From the NCBI RefSeq assembly GCF_023652955.1, contig NZ_JAKLOY010000011.1, positions 62,001-126,000 on the forward strand: a DNA stretch of 64,000 bases, written 5' to 3'. The translations under genes and the position numbers were made by a program. Shown one piece after another: positions 7,227 through 18,200 of the stretch; positions within the stretch are counted from its first letter, which is position 1; each line of letters opens with the position of its first letter. The notes beneath the pieces were generated by a model. It made no database searches, was not told the origin of the DNA, and was given only the letters and a program-made list of their open reading frames with translations. Source of the stretch: Geomonas sp. Red32. GTDB lineage: Bacteria; Desulfobacterota; Desulfuromonadia; Geobacterales; Geobacteraceae.

Positions 7227-10200
7227 TCAGAAGTCGAGCACGCCTACCAGCTTCTGCAGGATAACCGTGACGTCTCCTACGTCTATCCTGCCGTCCGGAG
7301 CCGGGACCCCGCCGGCCAAGGGGGCGACGTCCCCCCGGCCGAGGGCCTGTGGGGCCGCCGGGTCGAGCCCCAGGGCGATCCTCATGGCGGCCAGCACATC
7401 GGCCAGGTCGACCACCCCGTCCCCGTTGACGTCCCCCTTGATCACCAGCGGCCGCAGTACATTCCGGAAGGTCCGGCTGACGCCACCAGCGGCATCGGTT
7501 GCGGTGGCGGTAATGCGGGTCACCCCGTCCGGTGCCAGGGGGAGCCGCTGCTGGAATCCGCCGTCCGCCCCGACGGTAGGGAGCAAGAGGCTCCCTCCCG
7601 CCTCGATCGCAACCGTCACCCCCCCGGCCTCGCTCCCCGCCCGCCCCTTCACCACCACAAAATCGCCCTCCTCCTGGAGATCCTCGGCGGGATCGGTGAT
7701 GGCGATCCGCGGCCGCCCGGGGGAGAGGATCACTGTCCGCTTGAGGCGGGAGCTCTTCCCGGCCAGCGTCGCCGCTACCTCCACCGTATTAATCCCCTCC
7801 TGCAGTATTCCGCTTCCCTCCAAGCTGTCGCCGCTTACCACGAGAGCAACCCGCGAGCCGTTAACCGTCATGGTGGCGCTGGCCCCGAGGACGACCGTCC
7901 CGGTAACCTGGACCTTCTCCTGGCCGGTCACGGCGTTGTCGGAAGGCTCCCTCAGGGAGAGGACGGGAGCGCCAGGGTCGAGCGTCACCGACAGCGTCCT
8001 GGTGGCGCGGTTTCCTTCTCCGTCGGTGGCCGCCACCGTCACCCCGTTTTCGCCCCGGACAAGGGGGAGCGCCGCGCTGTAGATCCCGTCCCGGCCGGTT
8101 ACCCCGCTGCCGTTGACCGTGACTGAGGAGACCTCGGAGCAATCGCCGACGCTCGCGGTCACGTTGAGGGTCGGGTCGGTGGTGACGGAACCGCTGGTGA
8201 GCGCGGAAATCGCCACCGCCGGCGGGTTACCCTCCTGGGCAACCACCAGCGGCTGCGAGACCGGAAGCGCCGCCTCGTAGTTGGCATCCCCCGTCTGAGT
8301 GGCAGTGATCACCGCGATACCTCCCCCGGCCGGGGTTGCCCGGTCCCCGCTGACGGTGGCCACCGCGGGGTCCGAGCTCCGGTAGCTGATGGGCAGGGAG
8401 CTCGACGCGGTGGCCGCCAGCTCGACCGGGAGCCCGCCGGCCACCGCCTCCGGCAGGGGGCCCCACATTATCCGCTGCCCCTTCTTGTGGACAACCAGCG
8501 GCTGGGAGACGTCGGTGGCTTTCTCGAGGCTGTCGCTCCCCCCCTGGGAGGCGGTGATCACCACGCTCCCGGCGCCGTTGATGGTTACTACGTTCCCGTC
8601 GACCCGCGCGAGGCCCGGATCCGAGCTGGTGAATACCAGGGTCAGCCCGCTGCAGGCGGCTGCAGTCACCGTGAAGGGGGGATCACCGTAAGTCCGCTCG
8701 GGGAGCGGCGGGAAGAAGATCTCTTGGCACGACCTGAAGACGGTGAGCGTCCCGCTGGCGCCCACGAAACGGTAGTTGGCCGCCGAGAGCGGAGTGACGT
8801 CGACGGTGACCGGGTACCCCCCCGCCGGGCTGGCCAAGGTGGCGGAGGTGGCGAGCAGCGGGGCGCCGGAGATGACCGCCATGCTGTCGCTTCCCACCAG
8901 GCGGCCGAAGCGGGCGGTCAGCGGTGGGTTGGGTGTCTGGTAGGCCCGGCCGCAGTCGGCCGCGGTGACGGTGATGACCGCCTTGGCCACCGTGAAGGGA
9001 ATCGTTACCGGAGGGGCCGGGTTGTAGGTCCCGCTTCCCCCCTGGCTCGCCGTGATCAGGGTGGTACCCGCCCCGGTGATGACGATCTCCCCTTCGACCA
9101 CAATGGCCACCGAGGGATCCGAGCTGGTATAGCCTAACGGGAGCCCGCTGGTGGCGGTTCCACCAGGAGAAAAGGATGTATCGCCGTAGCTTTTTGGCGG
9201 CAGCGGGGGAATCGAAATAGTCTGGTCGATCCGGGGCGCCCGCATGGCGACGTCGTTGCCATAGGTGATCCCCATCGTGTTGATGCCGAAGCTCCTGACG
9301 TGGTAATCGGAGCCGGGGACGAGGCCGGTGAGGGTGGCGGTGAAGGGGGTGGCGGCCTCCGTGAGATGGAGGCAGCGGCCGGCCAGGCCGGGATAGGGCG
9401 CACTCCCCCAGCAGAGGCCGGCGTCGGTGGCCGGGTAGTAGTTGGGGAAGATGGTCCCTCCCCCGGTGGCCGAGGTGGCGGTGATCCCGGTCAGGGGGGT
9501 GCTGTCCAAAAGCGGCAGGAAGGCGTCCGAGCGGATCCAGTTCGAATGCGGACCGGATAAGGCAAAACCCTGGAGAGTGCCGTCGCCGCCGTAGGAGGTC
9601 CGGTCCGGCAGGGTCAGGAAGGCCCGGTTGTCGAGCCCGGCGTCCCCCTCGTCGAAATGGTAGTAGGCGGCCAGGTGCTGGTCGCCGGCTGGATCGATGA
9701 TCTGCGACGCCTCACCCCTTAGCCGGTCGATCCCCAGGGGGAGGTCCCAGATCCTCACCTCGTCCATGGCCCCCTTGAAGAAGATGCTCCCGGTCCGGTC
9801 CACCCCGAGCAGGAGATCGTCCGGATTGTCCGGCACGATCCCCAGGACCGCCCCGGGGAGTTCCGCCTCCACCCTGCCGTCGAGATAGAGGGCCGCATCG
9901 CCGGTCCCGGTATCCACCGAGAGGGCGACATGGTGCCAGATCCCGTCGTTGAGGCTGGTGCTCCCGGCCAGCCCGGCCGACGGCCCCACCGAGCGGCCGC
10001 CATCCCAGACTTCCGCCGCAATCCGGTCCCCATCCAAAAGCAGCTGGAACCCCGCCCCACCCTGCCCGCTCCCCGTACTCCCCTTGGAAATGAGCGCCGC
10101 TCCGCTGGATTGGGCGCCATCGAGGTAGATCCAGCTCTCCAGGGTGAACCCTTCCTTGCCGCCGAATGAAAGCTGCGGGGCATCCTTGATCCTCACCAGG

Positions 10201-13200
10201 TCGTCGATGCCGTCGAAGTCGAGGGCGTTTCCGGGTGGGGGATTGACCACCAGAGCCCTGGTGACGGGGGCCGCCGCCTGGTAGCGGTCGTCCCCTGGCT
10301 GCATCGCCGTGATATCGGCGGTCCCCGGCGCCAGTACCCGCAGGCGGGAGCCGGAGACGGCGGCCACCGCCGGGTTGGAGCTTAGATAGCTGACCGTGAG
10401 GCCGCTGGAGGCGAAGGCGCCGGGGTCGAAATCGGCGTCGCCGTAGGTCTTGGGGCGCATGGGGGGGAAGGTGATCGCCTGCGCAAGCGTGCCGGTGACG
10501 GTGAGGGTGCCGTTTTGGAACGAATACCTGTAGTTGGGCGAACAGAGGGTACCCTGGACGACCACGATGGGATAACCGCCGGCCAAGCTCGACTCATCGG
10601 CCGCCGAGGCGACCGACGGGGCCCCTCCCAGCGAGGAGGGGGTGTCGAAGGGGGCCAGGCCGAGGTAGTGGACGGTCAAAGGGGGATTGGAGGTTCCGGC
10701 CGACCGCGAGACGTCGTCGGCCACCACCACCAGGGGCGCCGCGGCAATGGCGAGCGGGGCGGGAGCGAAGGTGATCCGGTAATTGGAGCCCAGGGTGAGG
10801 GTCCCCGGCAGGATGGCGTAGGGACTTCCCGGCACCGTCTCTCCCGGTTGCCGGGTGAGGGCTCCGGTGAAGGTATCGCCTGCCTCGGGCGGTGGGGTGC
10901 AGCTCCAGGTAAGCGGCGGATCGGCGGCTCCGTAGACCTTCGTCTGCGGATCGGCGGCGACGGTCACCGGCTTTGGGGTCACCGAGAGTGACGCTCCCAC
11001 ATAGGTGATGCTGTAGTCGGAGTTAGCCAGCGTTCCCTGCAGTATGGCATAAGGTCCTTCGGCAACGTTTTCTCCGGCAATCCTGGTGAGCCCTCCTCCC
11101 AGGGTGTCGCCATTTAGCAGAGGGGGAACCACCGTGTAAGTGAGCGGCGAATCGGCAGTGCCGTAGACCTTGCTCTTGGCATCGGCGGTCACCGTGATGG
11201 GCTGGGGATTGATGGTGAAGGGGGCTCCCAGGTAGGTGATACGGTAGTCGGGGTTGGCCAGGGTCCCCTGGAGGATGGCGTACGGCCCCCCCGCGACGGT
11301 CTCGCCGGGACTCCTGGTCAGCCCTCCGGTCAGGGTGTCGCCCGGCTGCAGGGAAGGGTTCACCGTGTAGGTCAGGGGGGGATCGGCCCCCCGGTACGGC
11401 TTGCTTTTCGCCTGCGCGGTGACGGTGACGGGGCGGGGCTTCACGGCCAGCACGGCGCCTGAAAAGGTTATGGTGTAGTTCGGGTTGGCAAGGGTTCCCT
11501 GCAGTATCGCATAAGGGCTTCCGGCCACCCGATCCCCCGCCGTCCGGGTGAGGGATCCGGTGAAGGCATCGCCGGCCAATAGCGGCGGGGAGACGGTATG
11601 GATAAAGCCCGGATCGGGGTCGCCGTAGGTCTTGGAAGCCGCCTGCACCGTGACGGTAACCGGCCGCGGCTTGATGGTCAGGCTGTCCCCGACGAAGTTG
11701 ATGCTGTAACCGCCGCTCAGCGCCAGGGTCCCCTGGGTGATGGCGTAGGGCCCCCCGTTCACGTTCCCCCCTGAGGCGCGGGTGAGGGCTCCGCTGAAGG
11801 TCACCCCGGACGGCGGCTCCGGCTGGCAGCTGTAGGTGAGCGGGGGATCGTCGTCGCCGTAGAACTTGCTCTGGGGCCGGGCGGTGACGGTAATCACCCC
11901 ACCGCCGGGGTTCAGGATGAGGGACCCGTCCGCTCCGGAGAAGCGGTACATCCAGGAGGAGAAGTTGGAGAGGTCGACAGTCACCGGGTAGTTTCCCGGG
12001 CCGCTGGCGGCAGTGGCCAAGGTGGAGAAGAGCGGAGCACCGCGCAGCGAAGTGGCGACCGGCACCAGGGGGAGGCCGGAGCCGTCCGCGTAGCCGTACT
12101 GGGGAGTAAAGACGGGGATGGTCCCCACGGTCGAGCTCACCGACGCAGGCTGAACCGTTACCGGAGCTTTCAGATAGTAAGCCCGCACCGTTTCCAGGAA
12201 TTGCCCGCCGCCGTTATCGCCCGCCATGAGCCCCCGGGCGCGCACGTAACGGGTCACGTTCCACCCTTTGTCTTTTCCCAGGTGGAGTCCGGAAAGCTCC
12301 CACTTCTCCGCCGACACCCGGCTCCCCTCCCCCAGCAGCGTCCAGTTCGCGCCGTCCTCCGAATAATAGAAGAGCGCCCGCTTCAATTCCGGCGACGCTC
12401 CCCCGCGAACCCAACGGACGGCGCCCCCGTCGGCAGCCACCGTCAATTCCTGCGTCGCCCATCCGCCGGAGAAGCGGACCAGGGCGGTCTTGGAGCTATC
12501 CCCCCCGATACTGGTGAATTCGCCTATCACGACGATCTTGCCGTCCGGGTCGAGGCTCGCTCCGTAGACCGCGTTCGCCTCCCGGCCGTCCATCGAGGGC
12601 TGGAAGGCCCCCAACACAAGCGATTGATCGAGCTTGCCGCCGGCGCCGATCCGGGCAACGTCGGCCACCTCGAACGGGGCACCATCGGCGCCGGTGACGC
12701 TGTCGAAGAACCCTGCCACCACCATGCTGCCGTCGGTCCGCAGGGCCACCGTCTTGATCTCGTTCGGGCTGAATCCGCGGTAGTCGTCGTACAGGGAAGA
12801 GAGGGTGGTGGCTACCGTGAACGTGTCGTCCAGCGTGCCGTCCTGGTAGCCGGGGCGGTTGCGGTTGAGCCGTACCAGGTTCCGGTTCCAGGTGGTGCCG
12901 TTATTGGTGATGGGGAAGGAGAAGCTTCCTCCGGCGACGATCTGGCCGTCCCGGTCGAAGGATAGCGAGTTTACGTGCTGCTCGAAAGGTTCCCAGGTCG
13001 CCCCCAGTTCCGGAAACCAGGGAGGGGGGATGGAATCGTAGCGGGGGTCAGCCTTGAGCACCTTGAAGGTAGTGTCCAGCGTGCCGTCGTTGTTGAGCCG
13101 GAAGATGTTCCCGTACTTGGTCCCCACGATCAGCTTGTACTGGTCCTTGGTGGGGCCCGGCTCGAGAAGGAGAGCGGTGATGGCCGGATTGAGGTAGTCG

Positions 13201-15065
13201 GCCAGGGAAGGGTCCATGTTCGGGGAAAGGTCGGGCAGCATCAGAGCGTCCGGGACCGTGAACGTCTCGTCCCATACGCCATCGGCTCCTATCTTGGCGA
13301 GGTATACCGGAGCCCCCCACTGGGATCGGGCGAAGGATGCCGCGTGGGGGTAGAGTACGCCGGCGAGATAGATGGTACCGTCGGGGGCCTCCACGGAGGC
13401 GCTGGTGACATCGGCGCTCACTATGATGCCGCTGGACGCGGTCCCCCAGTTGCGGGCAAAGGGGGTCTGGTCGTCGACCGAGCCGTCCATGGCGATGGTG
13501 AGGCCCGGTTCCAGAGAATAGTCGCGGTACACCCCGAGGCCGGTCACCAGGATGTGCCGGTCGTCGAGGAGCGGCGTCCAGGAGTACACGCCGCCGGTGG
13601 TCCCCGCCCCGGCGACCGGGTACGGGTCGTTGAAGGGCGCCCCGGCCGCGAAGCCCCAATCGGGATTCAGCATGACGAAGTCGGTTTCCGCCTCGCCCCA
13701 GATCTGATCGAACATCCCCTGGAGGATCCGCGTGCCGTCCGCGTTCCTCAGCATGTTCGCCCCCCCTACGTAGGCACTGCCGGAATCGTTGATCAGGGTG
13801 GCACCGGCGTTGGCGGCATCGTCGTCAAGGGTGCCGTACCCGTAGAAGCGGGCCAGCATGCTGCGTGCCCTTCCCGCAGCGGAGGTGAACGTTCCGCCGG
13901 CCAGGATCTTCCCGTCGGGTTGCAGTGCGAGGGCCTCGACAAGGTCGTCGGGGTCGGGGGCCAACAGCGGGTCGATTGCCCCGCCAAGGGTGATCCTGGC
14001 CAATCGCCAGCGTTCCACCTGCTGCCGGTCGGGGGCGTGCAGACGGGTGAAGCTGCCGCCACAGACGACCTTGCCGTCCGGCTGTACCACGACCGCGCTC
14101 ACCGGGGCGTCGGGAGCGGGATCCCACGACTCGAGGAGGCCGTCGTTGCTCACCCGGGCAAGATAGCTCCGTGCCGCCCCCCCCGGTCGGTCAGCCGTTA
14201 CCAGCGAGGTAAACTCCCCGCCGAGGACGATGCTCCAGTCGGCCTGGATGCCGAGCGCCCGTACCGCCGCGTCAGGGGTGACCGTGAAGGACCCGTCGAC
14301 GGTCCCGTCCGGTTGGAAACGGAGAAGGAAAGCCCGCGGAGAGTGGAACTTCCCTGCCACGAGGATCTTGCCGTCCTCCTGCACCGCCACGTCCGTGACC
14401 TCGTTGACCCCGGCGCCGGCCACCCCGCCCGAGAAGCCGTTGAGAAAGGCGCCGTCGGTTGCCGCGATGCGGGCAAGGTTGGAGCAGGTCTGCGGTGGGA
14501 TCATTCCCGTCATCGACGTGAAGGTCCCGCCGACCAGGATTCCGCCCGAAACGGTGTCCACCCGGATGACGTTGACGACGGCGCCGGCCTCCGAAGGGTC
14601 GAAGGAGGGGTCAAGGGACCCGTTGGTGGCAAGCCTGGCAAGACCGTGTCTGGTCAAGGTTCCATCGGCGGCCGTGGTAACCGTGCTGAATGAGCCGCCG
14701 ACCAGGATGCCGGCCGGCTGGGGCGGCGCCCCCTGGTCCAACTGGAGCGTGACGGCGTTGACCGGGCCGTCGGTGGAAACGTCGAAGCCGGGGTCGATGG
14801 TTCCGTCGGTGTTGAGCCTGGCGAGGTTGCGGAACGTCTTGGCGGGAGAGCCGCCGGTAGCGACGAAGGAGCCGCCGATGATGACCTTGCCGTCCCACGG
14901 CTGGACCGCTATCGCGCGTACCGTCCCCGAGGAGCCGTTGGGAGTGAGGTTGACCGTCCCCGAGCTGTAGATGCGGAAGCCGTCGAGGTAGAGGCTGGCC
15001 CCTTCCCCCGAAGCCGGAAGCAGCATGCATGCCGCGATCAAGAAGGCCACCACCCACCGTCCCAT
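7227..15065 (-). CDS. Giant exported repeat protein: delta-60 repeats, MBG/YDG repeats, LamG, Ig-like, dockerin
   Basis: A 2612-residue secreted protein. After a signal peptide (about 1-23) come many delta-60-type repeats (motifs such as DGKILAGGTFTS and NTDGTIDPGFD) to about residue 900. Six tandem MBG/YDG repeats of about 75 residues follow at about 1055-1440 (KSKVYG...PPLTY...AILQGTLAN). A LamG/concanavalin-like domain is near 1610-1835, then more MBG and Ig-like repeats, and a C-terminal type I dockerin at about 2540-2612 with the calcium loop DVNGDGVVDLAD and a second degenerate one. It should lie outside the cell as an adhesive or matrix protein; dockerins normally bind cohesins, and no cohesin is visible here. 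Start chosen at the Met before the signal peptide. Confidence 0.9.
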   Translation of the reverse strand: MGRWVVAFLIAACMLLPASGEGASLYLDGFRIYSSGTVNLTPNGSSGTVRAIAVQPWDGKVIIGGSFVATGGSPAKTFRNLARLNTDGTIDPGFDVSTDGPVNAVTLQLDQGAPPQPAGILVGGSFSTVTTAADGTLTRHGLARLATNGSLDPSFDPSEAGAVVNVIRVDTVSGGILVGGTFTSMTGMIPPQTCSNLARIAATDGAFLNGFSGGVAGAGVNEVTDVAVQEDGKILVAGKFHSPRAFLLRFQPDGTVDGSFTVTPDAAVRALGIQADWSIVLGGEFTSLVTADRPGGAARSYLARVSNDGLLESWDPAPDAPVSAVVVQPDGKVVCGGSFTRLHAPDRQQVERWRLARITLGGAIDPLLAPDPDDLVEALALQPDGKILAGGTFTSAAGRARSMLARFYGYGTLDDDAANAGATLINDSGSAYVGGANMLRNADGTRILQGMFDQIWGEAETDFVMLNPDWGFAAGAPFNDPYPVAGAGTTGGVYSWTPLLDDRHILVTGLGVYRDYSLEPGLTIAMDGSVDDQTPFARNWGTASSGIIVSADVTSASVEAPDGTIYLAGVLYPHAASFARSQWGAPVYLAKIGADGVWDETFTVPDALMLPDLSPNMDPSLADYLNPAITALLLEPGPTKDQYKLIVGTKYGNIFRLNNDGTLDTTFKVLKADPRYDSIPPPWFPELGATWEPFEQHVNSLSFDRDGQIVAGGSFSFPITNNGTTWNRNLVRLNRNRPGYQDGTLDDTFTVATTLSSLYDDYRGFSPNEIKTVALRTDGSMVVAGFFDSVTGADGAPFEVADVARIGAGGKLDQSLVLGAFQPSMDGREANAVYGASLDPDGKIVVIGEFTSIGGDSSKTALVRFSGGWATQELTVAADGGAVRWVRGGASPELKRALFYYSEDGANWTLLGEGSRVSAEKWELSGLHLGKDKGWNVTRYVRARGLMAGDNGGGQFLETVRAYYLKAPVTVQPASVSSTVGTIPVFTPQYGYADGSGLPLVPVATSLRGAPLFSTLATAASGPGNYPVTVDLSNFSSWMYRFSGADGSLILNPGGGVITVTARPQSKFYGDDDPPLTYSCQPEPPSGVTFSGALTRASGGNVNGGPYAITQGTLALSGGYSINFVGDSLTIKPRPVTVTVQAASKTYGDPDPGFIHTVSPPLLAGDAFTGSLTRTAGDRVAGSPYAILQGTLANPNYTITFSGAVLAVKPRPVTVTAQAKSKPYRGADPPLTYTVNPSLQPGDTLTGGLTRSPGETVAGGPYAILQGTLANPDYRITYLGAPFTINPQPITVTADAKSKVYGTADSPLTYTVVPPLLNGDTLGGGLTRIAGENVAEGPYAILQGTLANSDYSITYVGASLSVTPKPVTVAADPQTKVYGAADPPLTWSCTPPPEAGDTFTGALTRQPGETVPGSPYAILPGTLTLGSNYRITFAPAPLAIAAAPLVVVADDVSRSAGTSNPPLTVHYLGLAPFDTPSSLGGAPSVASAADESSLAGGYPIVVVQGTLCSPNYRYSFQNGTLTVTGTLAQAITFPPMRPKTYGDADFDPGAFASSGLTVSYLSSNPAVAAVSGSRLRVLAPGTADITAMQPGDDRYQAAAPVTRALVVNPPPGNALDFDGIDDLVRIKDAPQLSFGGKEGFTLESWIYLDGAQSSGAALISKGSTGSGQGGAGFQLLLDGDRIAAEVWDGGRSVGPSAGLAGSTSLNDGIWHHVALSVDTGTGDAALYLDGRVEAELPGAVLGIVPDNPDDLLLGVDRTGSIFFKGAMDEVRIWDLPLGIDRLRGEASQIIDPAGDQHLAAYYHFDEGDAGLDNRAFLTLPDRTSYGGDGTLQGFALSGPHSNWIRSDAFLPLLDSTPLTGITATSATGGGTIFPNYYPATDAGLCWGSAPYPGLAGRCLHLTEAATPFTATLTGLVPGSDYHVRSFGINTMGITYGNDVAMRAPRIDQTISIPPLPPKSYGDTSFSPGGTATSGLPLGYTSSDPSVAIVVEGEIVITGAGTTLITASQGGSGTYNPAPPVTIPFTVAKAVITVTAADCGRAYQTPNPPLTARFGRLVGSDSMAVISGAPLLATSATLASPAGGYPVTVDVTPLSAANYRFVGASGTLTVFRSCQEIFFPPLPERTYGDPPFTVTAAACSGLTLVFTSSDPGLARVDGNVVTINGAGSVVITASQGGSDSLEKATDVSQPLVVHKKGQRIMWGPLPEAVAGGLPVELAATASSSLPISYRSSDPAVATVSGDRATPAGGGIAVITATQTGDANYEAALPVSQPLVVAQEGNPPAVAISALTSGSVTTDPTLNVTASVGDCSEVSSVTVNGSGVTGRDGIYSAALPLVRGENGVTVAATDGEGNRATRTLSVTLDPGAPVLSLREPSDNAVTGQEKVQVTGTVVLGASATMTVNGSRVALVVSGDSLEGSGILQEGINTVEVAATLAGKSSRLKRTVILSPGRPRIAITDPAEDLQEEGDFVVVKGRAGSEAGGVTVAIEAGGSLLLPTVGADGGFQQRLPLAPDGVTRITATATDAAGGVSRTFRNVLRPLVIKGDVNGDGVVDLADVLAAMRIALGLDPAAPQALGRGDVAPLAGGVPAPDGRIDVGDVTVILQKLVGVLDF

Positions 15066-15169
15066 ACTCCCCCCCGCCAACTCCGCCGCCGCTAACTTGC
15101 GCCCCGGCAACTCCGCCTGCCTCCGCCCCCAAGCCGGAAACTTCGTCCCTCTCCCTTCTCCCATTGGCC

Positions 15170-15196
15170 GTCCACTTCGTCCACGCCGTCCACCTA
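15170..15196. repeat. Three degenerate 9-bp repeats
   Basis: Three adjacent 9-mers GTCCACTTC, GTCCACGCC and GTCCACCTA lie between the PilY1 stop and the giant repeat protein. The 9-base period matches the arrays at 44001 and 27710. Confidence 0.6.
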
Positions 15197-15207
15197 AAGG
15201 GCCCCCC

Positions 15208-18200
15208 CTACCTCTCCTTCATATGCAGAATCCTCTTAACCGGTCGTAACCCGCTGTTGGAGACGATCTTCACGCCGCCGGGGATGCCGGTCATCTTCGC
15301 CCCGCGCCGTGTCCCCCCGGCGAAGCCGGCCAGTTCGGCTGTCCCCACCGCCCCGGTGGAGAGCTGCACCATCGCCTTCCCCTTGAGCGAGCCGTCCGGG
15401 ACCGGCCCCCCGGTGGCGTAGTGGACCCCCCAGAGGTAGGCGTCCCCGTTCTGGCAGACATCGGTATTGGGCTGGAAGGTCGCAAAGAAGAGCGACCCGC
15501 TCCTGGTCGCCACCGGAGCGGTCAGCACCCGTTCGCCCCCGAGCCCGCCCGCCGCCGGGTAGAGATCGATCCGCCAGCCGGGGTCGGTCGCCTCCATCGT
15601 TTTCACCGTACCGCTCTGGTCCACCAGGCCTCCCAGGTTGGCCGCGTCCGCGCAATCGCCGTCGAGCTTGTCGTACTTCGCCACCGCGCCGTCCACCCGC
15701 AGGTTGTAGCAGGGCTCCTTAACGGCGAAGAGGCTTCCGCGGCCGGAAAGATCGTCCTGGTTAAAGAAGTAGCGCCCGCTCCCGAAGTACAGCCAGAGGT
15801 TATGGTTCCTGCGGTCCTGGACCCTCCCGATCCCGCCGGTCACCGGGCCGGTCCCCTCGGCGACCTTGCTGAGCCGCCACTTGTTGGGATCCTGGTTCTC
15901 CCGGGTCATGAGCCTCAGCACCCCGCCGGTCCACCCTCCCCCGGAATCCGCCTGGCTGTAGCCGACGTAGAGGCCGTCGTCCTGGTATCTTCCAGGCTCG
16001 TTAGGATTCCAGCGGTCGGCGTCGATACCGGCCCCCACCAGGGAACCGGCGAAGGCCTGGGTGAGCCCGCTCGGGAAAGCCGCCAGGAGCTGTCCGCTTC
16101 GCAGGTCGACGACGAAAAGCTTCAGTTGCTGGGTCGAGGTCCCGAGGAAGCGGTGGCTCGCGTCGAGGGAGCCGTCGGGCCCCGAGCCGAAAACGGCGAA
16201 CCAGCGGCCGTTGGTTCCCGCCGGACCCACCCGGAGGATGGCGGGTCCGGTGGTGGAGAAGCCGAGGGAGGGGTCGGAAAACTCCCACAGGAGTATCGGG
16301 TGGGCGGGATCGGTGACGTCGAGCGCGGAATAGGAGGAATAGCCGGCCATCTTCCCGATGGTGTACGGGTCGGCGGCCGGCGGCGCCACGCAGCCGCTCC
16401 CGCTGCTGCACCCTGCCCCGCCGAGTCTCATCCCGACGATGAGCACGCTGCGCCAGGTGCTGCCGGAGGCGTCGCGCGGACAGGTCCAGTAGGTGGCCGG
16501 CGAGCAGATCCCCGCCGTCTCCCCGATGCTCGCGTCGACCAGGGCGACCTTGCCGTCCAGATGGTAGAGGTGCCGGTAGTCGGGATGGGTGAGGTACTTG
16601 AGGTAGGGGAGGACGCTGGTCGGGACGAAAGCCCACTCCTCCTTTCCCGGCTCACCTCCGGTCAGGGCCGCCTTGGCCTCGCCGGCGGAAAAGACGTTGA
16701 GGGTCCCCATCCTGAAGGCGTGCAGCATCCCGTCGTTGGCGCCGAGGAACACCATGCCGCGCCCCCGGTAACTGCCGGAGCCGACGAAGGCGGCGTAACT
16801 CGTATCGCCGTACCCGGCCGGCGGCGCCAGGTGATACCCCCCCAGCGGTACCGGGGTCTCCGCCTGCGGGGTGGAGGAGACGATGTCCCCGAGCTTCCAG
16901 ACCCCGCTCCCCCGGGCCGGAGTTCCCCCCGCTCCGCGGATGGAGAGCGACCTCGACCGCACCGCCGCATCCTCGGGAAAATCGAACCCCTGGACGAAGT
17001 TGATGACGGTCGAGGCGGAGGGGTCGCCGGAGACGAGGTTCAGGTACGGTGAGATGGCAGCTGACGAACCGGTCGAGAAGCTCATCATCCCGCTGGCGTC
17101 CACCGCGCTCCCCCCCCTGAGGAGCGGCGTATAGATCGTCCGCGGCGTGGCGACCAGGTCCCTCGCCCACAGAAGCTCCCCCGCCCGCCAAAGCGCCTTC
17201 ACCTGGTCGAGCTCCATCTTCACTTCGGTTCCGTCTCCCACGCCGTCCCCGTCGGTATCCGCGGTGAGATAGGCCCAGGTCTGGCCGCTGCCGGGCTCGT
17301 AGCCGAAGTTGACGATCCGGTCGCCTTGGAGGGTGAGCTTCCGGTTGCTGTCGGTGTCCTCCCGGGTGCCGGTAGCCGCGCCGCTCGAGCCGCCGAGGTA
17401 GCTATCGATGTAGTACCAAAGCCCCAGCATCTCGCCCCCCCACGTGGCGGAGGTGAGGCCGCCGTCGAAACTCTTCTGGGGGGTGAACTCCTCCCGCAGG
17501 AAAAGGGCGGCGTTTCCGTCCGGTGTGGCGAGAATGGCGGGGTCGGTGCCGGAAGCGGAGGCCAGCCCGCCGAGGATGGCCTGGAAGGCCTTGGCGACCT
17601 CGCCGGGGCTGCGGGCGTTGACCATCCGCCCTCCTCCATTGGCCGCCGTAAGTTGCATAAGCTTCTCCGGATACGCCTCATCGGTGTCGCAGCTTCCATC
17701 GCTTTGGTAGGTACCGCATGGGAGGCCGGTATAGATGACGTGGGTGGTGAGGAAGTCGCGGTTGGCGGTGACCGGCTTGGTGAAGTCGGCGAGATTCTTG
17801 TGGCGGCCGATCCAGGCCAGGTCGTCGACGTTGTAACTCCCCTTGAAGGACGGGGCGGGGTCGCCGGCGGCAGTGGTCATGCTGGAGGGCATTCCCCCGG
17901 TGGAGTTCGCCCAGTTGGTGACGGCAGTCGCCACCAGCGACGTCACCGCCGGATGGCGGTCCGCAGTGGAGATCCCATCGGTGACCAGCACAAGGTGGTT
18001 TCCCTGGCACGGGACCGATACCGGACCGGTGTCGAAATCGCTCGGCTGGATCCTCAGGTCGCTGCGGCTGCCGAAATAGCCGATGGCGGTGTAAAGCGCC
18101 TCGGCCAGAGGCGACCAGTTCGTGGCGGTGATGGTGTCGATGGCATAGACGACGGAGGTCCCCCCTCCCGCCGGGGGGGAATGATCCCCTACCGGGGAGC

